A stretch of DNA of 64,000 nt from Flavobacterium enshiense DK69. GTDB lineage: Bacteria; Bacteroidota; Bacteroidia; Flavobacteriales; Flavobacteriaceae. The DNA lies in the NCBI RefSeq assembly GCF_000498495.1, contig NZ_AVCS01000004.1:186001-250000 (forward strand). Reading direction: 5' to 3'. The notes below the pieces were generated by a model, which had not been told where the DNA came from, did no database searches, and worked only from the letters and a program-made list of their open reading frames with translations. The position numbers were made by a program, and so were the translations under genes. This document shows positions 1 through 7,974 of the stretch, in pieces. Numbering within the stretch: position 1 is the stretch's first letter; every line of letters begins with the position of its first letter.

Positions 1-312
1 AATTCCTGTATACAACCATCCCACGGCAGCACTCACGTCTTTGCGTTTGTCGTTTACCAAATAAACCACACGACGGCCTGCCTGTTCCGGTGTAACCAAT
101 TCGGATGATTTTAAAACCAGTGAACGCAAATCTTCATATTTCCAAAGCATAGGAACAGAAGAGGAACGGGGTTCCCAAGGTTCTATATCATTGGCAACAG
201 TCCATAGTGCTCCGGCACCAAGGTCTTCCAATTCTTTATAATAAGCTATTAGTTCCGGAGAGTCCTGAACTCGTGCACGGCCTATTACGTCATCTGAAAA
301 TTTATCTTCCAT
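1..312 (-). CDS. Gentisate 1,2-dioxygenase, N-terminal fragment (runs off left edge)
   Basis: The first 104 codons of a minus-strand gene starting at the ATG at 312-310; the rest lies beyond base 1. The fragment resembles the N-terminal part of cupin gentisate 1,2-dioxygenases: a YYKELE segment, LWTV, VPMLWKYEDLR, the SELVTPEQAGRRVV stretch and then GWLYTGI leading towards the first cupin strand. These Fe(II) enzymes open the ring of gentisate to maleylpyruvate. The iron-binding histidines are in the missing part, so activity cannot be judged. It is the last visible gene of the operon that also encodes a salicylyl-CoA 5-hydroxylase-like fusion, an aryl-CoA ligase and a thioesterase, which is the pathway expected to yield gentisate. 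A related salicylate or 1-hydroxy-2-naphthoate dioxygenase of the same family remains possible. Confidence 0.8.
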   Translation of the reverse strand, partial: MEDKFSDDVIGRARVQDSPELIAYYKELEDLGAGALWTVANDIEPWEPRSSSVPMLWKYEDLRSLVLKSSELVTPEQAGRRVVYLVNDKRKDVSAAVGWLYTGI

Positions 313-375
313 ATTTTTTTTACTTTTTGAAGCGAATGGCTTGGGCATTTTTGCTGTCCATCCCTTCTGTACACT

Positions 376-1356
376 TTATCTTTTGTAAAATTCCTCCTGA
401 TCGTCAATAAAAGTAATCTTTCTCGTCGGTGATACATTCACACGTAAATCGAAAATGTCAAATCGGTTGTAATGTCCAAGAATATCGTGCATTTGCTTTG
501 GTTGAATACATTTTGCCAAATCAATTTCAGCATAAGCGATTCCTTCCTCGTCAATTAACGGCTCTCCAATAACTGCTCCGTTCGGGCCCACAAATCCTGA
601 GAAAGCTGAGTTTTTGCGTGTCAGCAATTCATCCACATTCGGAACATCATCACGCAATGCATCCATGATTTCCTGAGAAATCGTAGAACACGAAACAATG
701 GTGAATAATTTTCCTTCGAAAGAATGTGCAGCTGCACGGATCTTAATTGCTTCAGCCATATTGTAGTCTGGTGGCGCAACCGGTAAGGAAATGTAATTCG
801 CTATGTGAATCAATTCGCCTTGCGATAAAAGCGTAAAACGTGCTAACGTATTGGTGTTCTCACCACACGCCAACGTTCCGATCGGACCAATTTCAGTGTC
901 ATAAACTTTCAAAGATGAACCGTCTCCCGATGTCCAGGTTAGTTTCTCAGCCCATGTTGGAACTAACTTTCGGTGTCTTCCGATAAGCTTTCCGTTGTTG
1001 TCGATGATTAAGTTGGTGTTGTAAATCTCACCAAAACTTTTACCTCGCTCGTTAATCCCGATTACAATATGGATGTTATTGTCTTTAGCGGCCTGATATA
1101 ATGGCTGCATGGCATCATCTTCAACAGCAACCGAATTTTTATATAATTCTTCATACCATTTGCTGCCCTGAACCGGAGTCATAATCCAGTTCCAGTATGG
1201 ATAACCGGCAATGAATACTTCGGGAAATGCTATTAACTGCGCTCCGTTGCTGCTTGCTTCTTTAATGAAAGAAATCGCTTTTTCGACTGTTTTTTCTACA
1301 TTTAGAAAAACGGGCGACGTCTGAACGGTTGCGGCTTTGAATTTTGAAAAATCCAT
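376..1356 (-). CDS. Nitrilase (carbon-nitrogen hydrolase)
   Basis: A 326-residue member of the nitrilase superfamily, which hydrolyses nitriles to acids and ammonia. The Glu-Lys-Cys triad is visible as E46 in FPEVF, K130 in HRKLVPT and C164 in ACGENTN; the CGEN context points to true nitrilases rather than amidases. I chose the ATG at 1356 because the longer reading frame begins with TTG only two codons upstream. It lies in the salicylate/gentisate operon, 20 nt after the thioesterase. A nitrile is not an intermediate of that pathway, so an aromatic nitrile that feeds salicylate or another operon substrate is only an inference. The short spacer before it (1357-1376) is part of an AT-rich imperfect repeat built on ATTATGAG. 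Confidence 0.85.
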   Translation of the reverse strand: MDFSKFKAATVQTSPVFLNVEKTVEKAISFIKEASSNGAQLIAFPEVFIAGYPYWNWIMTPVQGSKWYEELYKNSVAVEDDAMQPLYQAAKDNNIHIVIGINERGKSFGEIYNTNLIIDNNGKLIGRHRKLVPTWAEKLTWTSGDGSSLKVYDTEIGPIGTLACGENTNTLARFTLLSQGELIHIANYISLPVAPPDYNMAEAIKIRAAAHSFEGKLFTIVSCSTISQEIMDALRDDVPNVDELLTRKNSAFSGFVGPNGAVIGEPLIDEEGIAYAEIDLAKCIQPKQMHDILGHYNRFDIFDLRVNVSPTRKITFIDDQEEFYKR

Positions 1357-1376
1357 TCTCAATTATGAGTTATAAG

Positions 1377-1829
1377 TTATAAATTATGAGTTTTAAACTG
1401 TTCTAAATCAATTACGAATTTAGATATTTTTTGCTTCATTTCTTCAGAGAAAGTCTCAGCAGAAATAGTATGGCGGTCTTCTGCGATTTTTACGTTAACT
1501 AAAGTCACTTCGCCTTCCAGACAGGTTTTTCCGTTTTCATCTTCAAATTTAAAACCGCATAGGAGGGAAGAATCCCCCATTCTTTTAACCCATAGTTTTT
1601 TGGTCAAAGTTTCGCCTAAACGGGCAGCTTTTTTGAACTGTACTTTTAAATCGACGGTCGGAATGCCGTTTGTCTCGTGCATTTTGGAAAATGGTCGGTC
1701 CAGTTCTTCTTCAAACCAGTCTTCCACGATGCCGTTAAGCATTTCCAGAAATCTTGGATAGAATACAATTCCCGCATAATCGATATGCTGGAAGCGGACT
1801 TTTTCTTGTTTTATAAAAGGTTGATTCAT
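1377..1829 (-). CDS. Acyl-CoA thioesterase, 4-hydroxybenzoyl-CoA type hotdog
   Basis: A 150-residue single hotdog domain, the usual length for this family. The active-site Asp is D17 in HIDYAGIVFYPRFLEMLN, the signature of 4-hydroxybenzoyl-CoA thioesterases of the Pseudomonas type. In this operon it would release the aromatic acid from its CoA ester; after 5-hydroxylation of salicylyl-CoA the product would be gentisate, the substrate of the dioxygenase at the left edge. It sits 45 nt downstream of the CoA ligase and 20 nt before the nitrilase, all on the minus strand. Substrate assignment is from context; other aryl-CoA esters are possible. Confidence 0.82.
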   Translation of the reverse strand: MNQPFIKQEKVRFQHIDYAGIVFYPRFLEMLNGIVEDWFEEELDRPFSKMHETNGIPTVDLKVQFKKAARLGETLTKKLWVKRMGDSSLLCGFKFEDENGKTCLEGEVTLVNVKIAEDRHTISAETFSEEMKQKISKFVIDLEQFKTHNL

Positions 1830-1874
1830 GATTTATATTTGAACAACTGTGTCACAAAAGTGATGAATTGTAAT

Positions 1875-3467
1875 TTATGATTTTAGTTTAAAACGTTGTA
1901 TTTTACCGGTTTCTGTTTTAGGCAATACATCCAGGAAGTTAATCACTCTTGGATATTTGTATGGAGCAGCTACTTCCTTGAACCACTGCTGAATATCTTT
2001 AGCCAATTGATCTGTTGCTTTATCTTTTTCCTTAAGAACGATATTGGCGCAAACCAACATTCCGCGCTCTTCATCAGGCAAACCGACAACGGCACATTCA
2101 AGAATTTCTTCGTGTGTCAAAAGTACGCTTTCCACCTCAATAGCAGCAATGTTATAACCGGAAGAAATAATCATGTCATCTCCTCGTGCTACAAACCAGA
2201 AATAGCCGTTTTCGTCCTCACGAAAAATATCACCGGTAATATTCCAGCCATTTTCAACATAGTCACGTTGTTTTTCTTCACGATTCAGGTATTTGCAGCC
2301 TGTAATGCCGCGAACAGCTAAGCGACCAGGTTCGTTTTTAGGAAGTTCGTTTCCTTTTAAATCAACGATTTTTGCTTCATATCCGCTTACCGGAATTCCT
2401 GTTGCTCCGGGCACCATGTTTTCTTCGTTGGAAGAAATGAAAATATGCAGCATTTCAGTGGCACCGATGCCGTCAATGATTTTTAGTCCGGTTTCATGGT
2501 ACCAGTCTTCCCACACTTTTAAGGGCAATGTTTCTCCCGCCGATACACACTTACGAAGGCTGGAGATATCATAATCGTTAACTTTTGTAGTGATTACGCG
2601 CCAAGCTGTCGGAGCAGTAAAGCAGATGGAAACTTTGTGTTTCTGTATAGCTTCTAAAAGCAAATCCGGAGTTGGCTTTTCGATTAAGAACGTTGAAGCA
2701 CCGTAATACATTGGGAACAGCACTAATCCTCCTAAACCGAAGGTAAATCCTAATGGAGGACTTCCCGTAAAAACATCATCCTTATTCGGTTGAAGGGAAA
2801 AGGCCGGGAATGCTTCGCAGATATTCAAAATGTCTTTATGATAATGCGCAGTCATTTTAGGTAAACCGGTTGTCCCTGAAGTAAAACCGATCAGCGCAAT
2901 ACTGTCTGATTTCGAGTGGTAATTATCGAAAGTTTTTGGTTTGCCCTGCATAAGGGTTTCCAAATCAGAATTGTTGTAATAGCTTACTTTTTTTATGAAA
3001 GGAGACTTAACCAATTGCATTTCTTCTGCCAGTGAACTGTCACAAAAAGCATGTGAGATTTCAGCGCAATCAATAATTGTCGTTAATTCTTTAGAACGCA
3101 ATAAAGGCATTGTTGCCACAACGATCCCACCAGCTTTAAGGATGGCAAACCAGCAGGCTACCATCATAGGGTTGTTGGCAGAACGGATCAGAACACGGTT
3201 TCCGGATTTTAAACCTAAATCTTCAACTAAAACATGTGCAATCTGATTTGCTTTTTCAAATAGGTCGTTGTATGTCCATTTTTCTTCAAAAGTCTGGATA
3301 CAAACAGCGTCTCCATTACCATTCTTAATATGGGAATCCAATAAACGGTCAACGCAGTTTAGCATTTCCGGATGTTGGAATTGGGGTAAATCTAAAAAAT
3401 TATATTCCGGTTGTAGATCCGGAGTTGGTAAGCTTTCGTGAGCGAAATTGTCTTCGTAATGCTTCAT
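1875..3467 (-). CDS. Aryl-CoA ligase (salicylate / 2-aminobenzoate--CoA ligase type)
   Basis: A 530-residue ANL-superfamily adenylating enzyme. The P-loop-like motif is GFTSGTTGLPKMTAHYHKD (A3), the A5 motif is GATEML, and the catalytic lysine sits in KTETGKIQRFKL near the C-terminus. The N-terminal half resembles benzoate/2-aminobenzoate-CoA ligases, which activate an aromatic acid with ATP and CoA. The neighbouring gentisate dioxygenase and monooxygenase fusion favour salicylate as substrate, while anthranilate is the main alternative because 2-aminobenzoyl-CoA uses a very similar fusion enzyme. It lies 52 nt downstream of the alpha/beta hydrolase gene. Confidence 0.82.
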   Translation of the reverse strand: MKHYEDNFAHESLPTPDLQPEYNFLDLPQFQHPEMLNCVDRLLDSHIKNGNGDAVCIQTFEEKWTYNDLFEKANQIAHVLVEDLGLKSGNRVLIRSANNPMMVACWFAILKAGGIVVATMPLLRSKELTTIIDCAEISHAFCDSSLAEEMQLVKSPFIKKVSYYNNSDLETLMQGKPKTFDNYHSKSDSIALIGFTSGTTGLPKMTAHYHKDILNICEAFPAFSLQPNKDDVFTGSPPLGFTFGLGGLVLFPMYYGASTFLIEKPTPDLLLEAIQKHKVSICFTAPTAWRVITTKVNDYDISSLRKCVSAGETLPLKVWEDWYHETGLKIIDGIGATEMLHIFISSNEENMVPGATGIPVSGYEAKIVDLKGNELPKNEPGRLAVRGITGCKYLNREEKQRDYVENGWNITGDIFREDENGYFWFVARGDDMIISSGYNIAAIEVESVLLTHEEILECAVVGLPDEERGMLVCANIVLKEKDKATDQLAKDIQQWFKEVAAPYKYPRVINFLDVLPKTETGKIQRFKLKS

Positions 3468-3519
3468 TTTTATTTATCGTACTGAAACTTAGTAGTTAAT
3501 CTATTTAGTTGTGTTGGTT

Positions 3520-4425
3520 TTAATTTTTTAAAAACTGTTTTAAGGCATTAAAGTAGGCTTCTTTGGAATCTAACCACCCATAATGGCCGCAATTTGGCAA
3601 AGTGACCAATTTTGAATTAGGAAACGATGCTGCTATTTCCTTAGCGGTATCAATGCTGATAATGTCATTTTCTCCCTGAAGTATCAAAACCGGATTTTGA
3701 AAATTTTTGAATTTTCCAGAACAATCGAAATTGTTGTTAATCAGACTTTGAAAAACAATATTGTTGACATCAAAATTCACCTGAATAAGTCTTTCGGAAA
3801 TTATAGCGGAATTCTTTTTATTATAAACATAAGCATTGGCTAAATATTTTGCTCTCAGTTTTTTGGTTTCCAACGAATTATCGCCTTTATCCATTTTGTT
3901 TTGATAGTAATCTACACTGTCTTTTTGGGTTTTCGTCAAATTGGCATTGATGCGGTCCTGAGCATATCTTGTAAAATTCATATTTATTCCGCCTGATGAA
4001 GAAAAAATCAATTTATCAATATTATGTGGATGCTTAGTCGCATAATAGGCTGCTAACATGCCTCCGAATGAATGTCCTAAAATTGTCCATTTCTCTATTT
4101 TGAGATGTTTTCTCAGGTTTTCCATATCGTCAGCCATTAAATCCATGGAAATCGTTTCGTTGTCTATTTTATCAACAGTCGATTTTCCTGTGCCTCTCTG
4201 ATCGTAAATTATGGTTTGGAAACCAATTTTTGAAATTTCATCGGCAACATATCCAAAACCTTCGCAATTCATGCCTGGTCCGCCATTGATGATTAAAATA
4301 GGTTTTCCTGATCCAAAAGTCTTGTAATGTAACTTTGAATATCCGCTGGTAATAACATTCTCGCTTTTCTGAGAGAAAACAGAAAAATGAATTAAAAAAA
4401 GAAATATGTAAAATATCTTTTTCAT
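3520..4425 (-). CDS. Secreted alpha/beta hydrolase, proline iminopeptidase-like
   Basis: A 301-residue alpha/beta-hydrolase with an N-terminal signal peptide (about residues 1-18, cleavage near VFSQ). The oxyanion-hole motif is NGGPG, followed by YDQRGTGKS, the nucleophile elbow GHSFGG and a late GHYGW histidine, an arrangement typical of proline iminopeptidase/tricorn-factor-like hydrolases. Its start codon immediately follows the stop codon of the monooxygenase fusion, with zero spacing, so it should be translated with it. A periplasmic hydrolase in a salicylate operon could free the aromatic acid from esters or amides outside the cytoplasm. That role is inference; the family also contains peptidases. 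Confidence 0.8.
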   Translation of the reverse strand: MKKIFYIFLFLIHFSVFSQKSENVITSGYSKLHYKTFGSGKPILIINGGPGMNCEGFGYVADEISKIGFQTIIYDQRGTGKSTVDKIDNETISMDLMADDMENLRKHLKIEKWTILGHSFGGMLAAYYATKHPHNIDKLIFSSSGGINMNFTRYAQDRINANLTKTQKDSVDYYQNKMDKGDNSLETKKLRAKYLANAYVYNKKNSAIISERLIQVNFDVNNIVFQSLINNNFDCSGKFKNFQNPVLILQGENDIISIDTAKEIAASFPNSKLVTLPNCGHYGWLDSKEAYFNALKQFLKN

Positions 4426-6723
4426 TTAGTTTTTCTTGTGACTTTCAGGTTTTAATGCTTTTTTCATGCCTTCGGCTGTTTTTCGTTCCGAAGCTTTTAA
4501 AGGGTACAAGTGTGAAGTACCTGCCATATATTGTTTTGGGATGTCAGTCGGTTGGAAATTTTCATAGGCCTGAACGTTTCTTACGAAAAAAGGATCCAGT
4601 AGTAAAGGTCGGCCTAAAGAAACTAAATCAGCTCTACCGTTTAATATAATTGTATTAATTTGGTCGATATCCTGAATATAGCCTGCGGTCATCGTTGGGA
4701 CGTGAGCGCTGTTTCGAACCATATCGGAGAAAGGCGTCTGCCACATTCTGCCTGTTTGCGGTTGTTGTTCGGCTACTGTATTTCCTGTGGAAACACTGAT
4801 GATATCCGCTCCGGCATTTTTGAATGCTTCGGCAATTGTGATGACATCTTCTTCTGAAATTCCGTTCTCTACCCAATCCGTAGCAGAAATTCTCACCGAC
4901 ATCGGTTTATCTTGTGAAAACACGTTTCTCATTTCGGTGAAAACACGAATAGGGAACTTCAATCTGTTTTCGATAGTACCACCAAACTCATCAGTTCGAA
5001 GGTTTGTTAACGGAGAAAGGAATGAAGCTAACAAGAATCCGTGATGTGCTTGTAATTCAATTATATCAAATCCGGCCTCATCAGCATTTTTAGTTGCCTG
5101 AACAAATTGAGAAACAATATTGTCCATGTCTGCTAAAGTCATTTCTCTCGGAGTGGCCATTCCTTCTTTGAATGGAATTGGTGATGCTGAAAGTAATTCC
5201 CATTGCGGGTCTAAAGGTTTTCCGCCTTCCCAAGGTTTTGTCATTGCACCTTTTCTTCCGGAATGTCCTAACTGAATACCGATTTTTGTTAGTGTGTTTT
5301 TGTGAATAAAATCAGTTATCCTTTTCCAGTTAACCACTTGTTCTTTAGTGTAAATGCCGGTGCATCCTAAAGTAATTCTTCCGGTTTCTGAAACTGCTGT
5401 TTTTTCAGTGAAAATCAATCCAAGTCCGCCCAATGCACGTGTGGTGTAGTGTGAAAAATGCCAGTCGTTAACCAAGCCGTTTTCGGCAGAATACTGTCCC
5501 ATTGGCGACATTACGATTCTGTTTTGCAACGTCATTTTACGGAGTGTAAAAGGAGTAAAGGCAGCAGGAGTCTTTTTATTTTCGGTTTTGTTGATTGTAT
5601 TAAATTCGTTTAAAACCTTTTCAGTAAAAGAAGCGTCACGCAGCTGAAGGTTTTCATAAGTCACTTTTTTAGCGCGAGTCATTACACCAAAAGCAAACTG
5701 ATAAAAAGGGTGCTGCATGTGTCTGTCCATATGTTCAAACCAATCCAACGAAACTTTTGCAGCGTATTGAATCATCTCAACACGGTTTCTTCTTGCTTTT
5801 TCATAATAGGAAAAGGCAGTCTGAATATCATTTGGATTTGTAACAACCGCGTCGGAAAGAGCAATAGCACATTCCATAGCCAGTTTTGTTCCTGAACCGA
5901 TAGAGTAGTGGGCTGTAGCTTTAGAATCTCCCAGTAAAACTATATTGTTATGGTGCCATTTTTCGTTGGTTACATGCGGGAATTGGCGCCAATGTGATTT
6001 ATTTGTAATTAGTGGGTGTCCATCAAGTTCTTCTTTGAATAACTCGGTCAGTTTTGCAACTGTATCGGCTTCATTTTCCACTTCAAACCCTGCTTTTTTC
6101 CATGTTTCATCAGAACATTCGAAAATCCACGTACTCATTCCTGTCTCATATTGGTAGGTGTGTGCCGCGATTGTTCCGTAAGGAGTCGTTCTGAAGAAGT
6201 AGGTAAATGCGTCTAACGGTTTTGTAGAACCCAGCCAAACGAAACGGTTTTTCTGTAATTCTACCTTAGTTCCGAATTCGTCTGCATATTGAGTACGGAT
6301 AGCACTACCGATTCCGTCGGCTGCCAAAATTATGTCGCTGTCTTTGAATTGTGAAAGATCATCTATATTTTGTTCGAAGTGAAGATTTACACCTTCTTCA
6401 AGACAACGTTGCTGTAATAATTGAAGCAATGTCTTGCGGGAACAACCGCAAAATCCGTTTCCTGAAGCGTTAACGGTTTCTCCGTTTCTTGCTACTATAA
6501 TGTCATCCCAATAAGCAAATTTACTTCGGATTAATTCATAAGATTTTGTATCACGTGTTAAAAATTCACCTAAAGTTTCATCGGAAAAAACAACTCCGAA
6601 ACCAAAACTATCATCGGCTTTATTACGCTCGTAAACATTAATTTCGCAATGAGGCATTGCTTTTTTTGTAAGGATAGAAAAGTAAAGTCCGCCAGGACCA
6701 CCACCTATAACTGTTATTTTCAT
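4426..6723 (-). CDS. Bifunctional salicylyl-CoA 5-hydroxylase / old yellow enzyme fusion
   Basis: A 765-residue two-domain flavoenzyme. Residues 1 to about 370 are an FAD monooxygenase with the dinucleotide motif IGGGPGGLYF at the N-terminus and a GDS motif (LLGDSKATAHYSIGSG) in the second half. Residues from about 390 to 745 are an old-yellow-enzyme FMN barrel (RIVMSPMGQYSA, QLGHSGRKG, ELQAHHGFLLASFLSP, LGRPLLLDP). This fusion is known from salicylyl-CoA 5-hydroxylase and from 2-aminobenzoyl-CoA monooxygenase/reductase. The gentisate dioxygenase in the same operon favours the first, which yields gentisyl-CoA; the reductase half would then be less obviously needed. The length agrees with the family. 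The ATG at 6723 places the glycine-rich motif directly at the N-terminus. Confidence 0.88.
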   Translation of the reverse strand: MKITVIGGGPGGLYFSILTKKAMPHCEINVYERNKADDSFGFGVVFSDETLGEFLTRDTKSYELIRSKFAYWDDIIVARNGETVNASGNGFCGCSRKTLLQLLQQRCLEEGVNLHFEQNIDDLSQFKDSDIILAADGIGSAIRTQYADEFGTKVELQKNRFVWLGSTKPLDAFTYFFRTTPYGTIAAHTYQYETGMSTWIFECSDETWKKAGFEVENEADTVAKLTELFKEELDGHPLITNKSHWRQFPHVTNEKWHHNNIVLLGDSKATAHYSIGSGTKLAMECAIALSDAVVTNPNDIQTAFSYYEKARRNRVEMIQYAAKVSLDWFEHMDRHMQHPFYQFAFGVMTRAKKVTYENLQLRDASFTEKVLNEFNTINKTENKKTPAAFTPFTLRKMTLQNRIVMSPMGQYSAENGLVNDWHFSHYTTRALGGLGLIFTEKTAVSETGRITLGCTGIYTKEQVVNWKRITDFIHKNTLTKIGIQLGHSGRKGAMTKPWEGGKPLDPQWELLSASPIPFKEGMATPREMTLADMDNIVSQFVQATKNADEAGFDIIELQAHHGFLLASFLSPLTNLRTDEFGGTIENRLKFPIRVFTEMRNVFSQDKPMSVRISATDWVENGISEEDVITIAEAFKNAGADIISVSTGNTVAEQQPQTGRMWQTPFSDMVRNSAHVPTMTAGYIQDIDQINTIILNGRADLVSLGRPLLLDPFFVRNVQAYENFQPTDIPKQYMAGTSHLYPLKASERKTAEGMKKALKPESHKKN

Positions 6724-6805
6724 ATTTTAATTTAACGTGGCAAGATGATCAGACCACGGTTTATTTATTATGTATTCTTTAAAATGAATGGTGTAAATAT
6801 CAAAT

Positions 6806-7261
6806 TTATTTTTTCATGAAATCGAATGCTCCTTTTCTCAGATTGATTCCGTATTCCAGATAAGCTTTTAAACAAGCCAGGAAATTTGACCAGCCAAATG
6901 AATTTCCGGATAACCATTGCAGGCCGGTTTCATCATTGTTCATGCTTTTTTCAGAAATGGAAACCAATGTTGTGTTGTTCTCCCTTTCAGTTAAAGTCAT
7001 TTCGACTAATAATTCGGCTCCGCTGCTTTCCCAGTAGTATGAAACGTACTTGTCTTTTTCAACTTTACCGACACGAACCGGGCATTCGAAATCAAACTCG
7101 GGAAATTTCCAGATCAGTTTTTTGCCTTCTTCCATCATTCCGGTACTTTCGGAGATGAAATAATTAGTCATTTTTTCGGGATTTACGATGGCTTCAAAAA
7201 CCTCATTAACCGGTTTTCCGATTTGCATGGCAACGTTGATTTCTAATTTTTCTGGTGTCAT
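6806..7261 (-). CDS. SRPBCC-domain protein (AHSA1-like)
   Basis: A 151-residue protein with the START/Bet v1-like fold of the AHSA1 group: an N-terminal strand ending in QIGKPVNEVFEAIVNPEKMTNYF, a central run of alternating strands, and a C-terminal amphipathic helix with WSNFLACLKAYLE. Such domains bind hydrophobic small molecules. It lies 4 nt downstream of the flavin reductase and 82 nt upstream of the hydroxylase fusion, so an accessory role in the aromatic pathway is plausible. No catalytic residues can be assigned from sequence. Confidence 0.78.
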   Translation of the reverse strand: MTPEKLEINVAMQIGKPVNEVFEAIVNPEKMTNYFISESTGMMEEGKKLIWKFPEFDFECPVRVGKVEKDKYVSYYWESSGAELLVEMTLTERENNTTLVSISEKSMNNDETGLQWLSGNSFGWSNFLACLKAYLEYGINLRKGAFDFMKK

Positions 7262-7265
7262 CAGC

Positions 7266-7871
7266 TTATGTTCTTTTGATTGAAAAAATCTCTCCTAATT
7301 TACTATAATTAGAACCTGCCAAACGTGCGACAGGCTTATAAGTTTCCATGTTGATTTTGAAATCGTCCAATAAAACACTTTCATCTATGTGAAACATTAC
7401 AACACGTCCTACAATTATTGTGGCGCCACCATGTCTGTTATCCTCTAAAGTGTAATGATGAACCAATTCACATTCCATGTTTATCGGACTTTCTTTTACT
7501 CTTGGTGCTTTTACTTTTAGCGATGGAGCAGGAGTAAGACCAGCCAGTTCAAATTCGTTAACATGTGACTCTACCGACTGTGAAGTGATATTCATCTGCT
7601 CCACGATTTCTTCCACAACCATATTTACTACAAACTGTTTTGTAGCCAAAATATTATTCAAAGTATCTTTGTTGGAATTGTTGGGACGGACCGTTGAAAA
7701 TATCACATGTGGCGGATCTTCGCCTACAGCGTTGAAGAAGGAAAACGGGGCTAAATTCAAAATACCGTCTTCACTAATGCTTGAAATCCAACCTATTGGC
7801 CTCGGAATCACAGCTCCGGTCAATAACTTATAGGTGGCCTTCTGGTCAATTATTTCAGGGTCAAAGTGCAT
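7266..7871 (-). CDS. Flavin reductase-like protein (DIM6/NTAB family)
   Basis: A 201-residue flavin-reductase-like FMN-binding domain: VIPRPIGWISSISEDGILNLAPFSFFNAVGEDPP is the characteristic split-barrel start, followed by FSTVRPNNSNKDTLNNI and FVVNMV. The ATG at 7871 is preferred; the longer frame begins with TTG at 7889, inside a palindromic operator-like sequence. It is the first gene of the catabolic operon, divergent from the MFS gene. Members either supply reduced flavin to monooxygenases or act as FMN proteins of unknown role; supplying the downstream hydroxylase is inference because that enzyme class normally binds and reduces its own FAD. Confidence 0.8.
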   Translation of the reverse strand: MHFDPEIIDQKATYKLLTGAVIPRPIGWISSISEDGILNLAPFSFFNAVGEDPPHVIFSTVRPNNSNKDTLNNILATKQFVVNMVVEEIVEQMNITSQSVESHVNEFELAGLTPAPSLKVKAPRVKESPINMECELVHHYTLEDNRHGGATIIVGRVVMFHIDESVLLDDFKINMETYKPVARLAGSNYSKLGEIFSIKRT

Positions 7872-7880
7872 TTTGTGATG

Positions 7881-7966
7881 TTTGTACAAATAAAATAAAT
7901 TATTTGTAATTACAATGCATTGGCTTTGATTAAATAATTAAAGAAATTTTGTATTTTAGTTACAAA
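7881..7966. promoter_or_regulatory. Divergent promoter region with palindromic operator-like sites
   Basis: The 103-nt gap between the divergent flavin-reductase and MFS genes holds three related dyads: TTTGTACAAA at 7881-7890, TTGTAATTACAA at 7904-7915 (both perfect), and the half-site pair TTTTGTA (7947-7953) / TTACAAA (7960-7966). The shared half-site TTGTA(A) suggests one dimeric regulator controlling both directions, as MarR- or GntR-type repressors do in aromatic catabolism. No regulator gene is visible nearby in the window. No exact TAnnTTTG -7 element is present. Confidence 0.45.
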
Positions 7967-7974
7967 TCTTACGT

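Noticed and set aside
1357..1400. ATTATGAG repeats between nitrilase and thioesterase genes
   Set aside because: Short, AT-rich, partly inside the thioesterase 3' end; common as low-complexity spacer, no function suggested.
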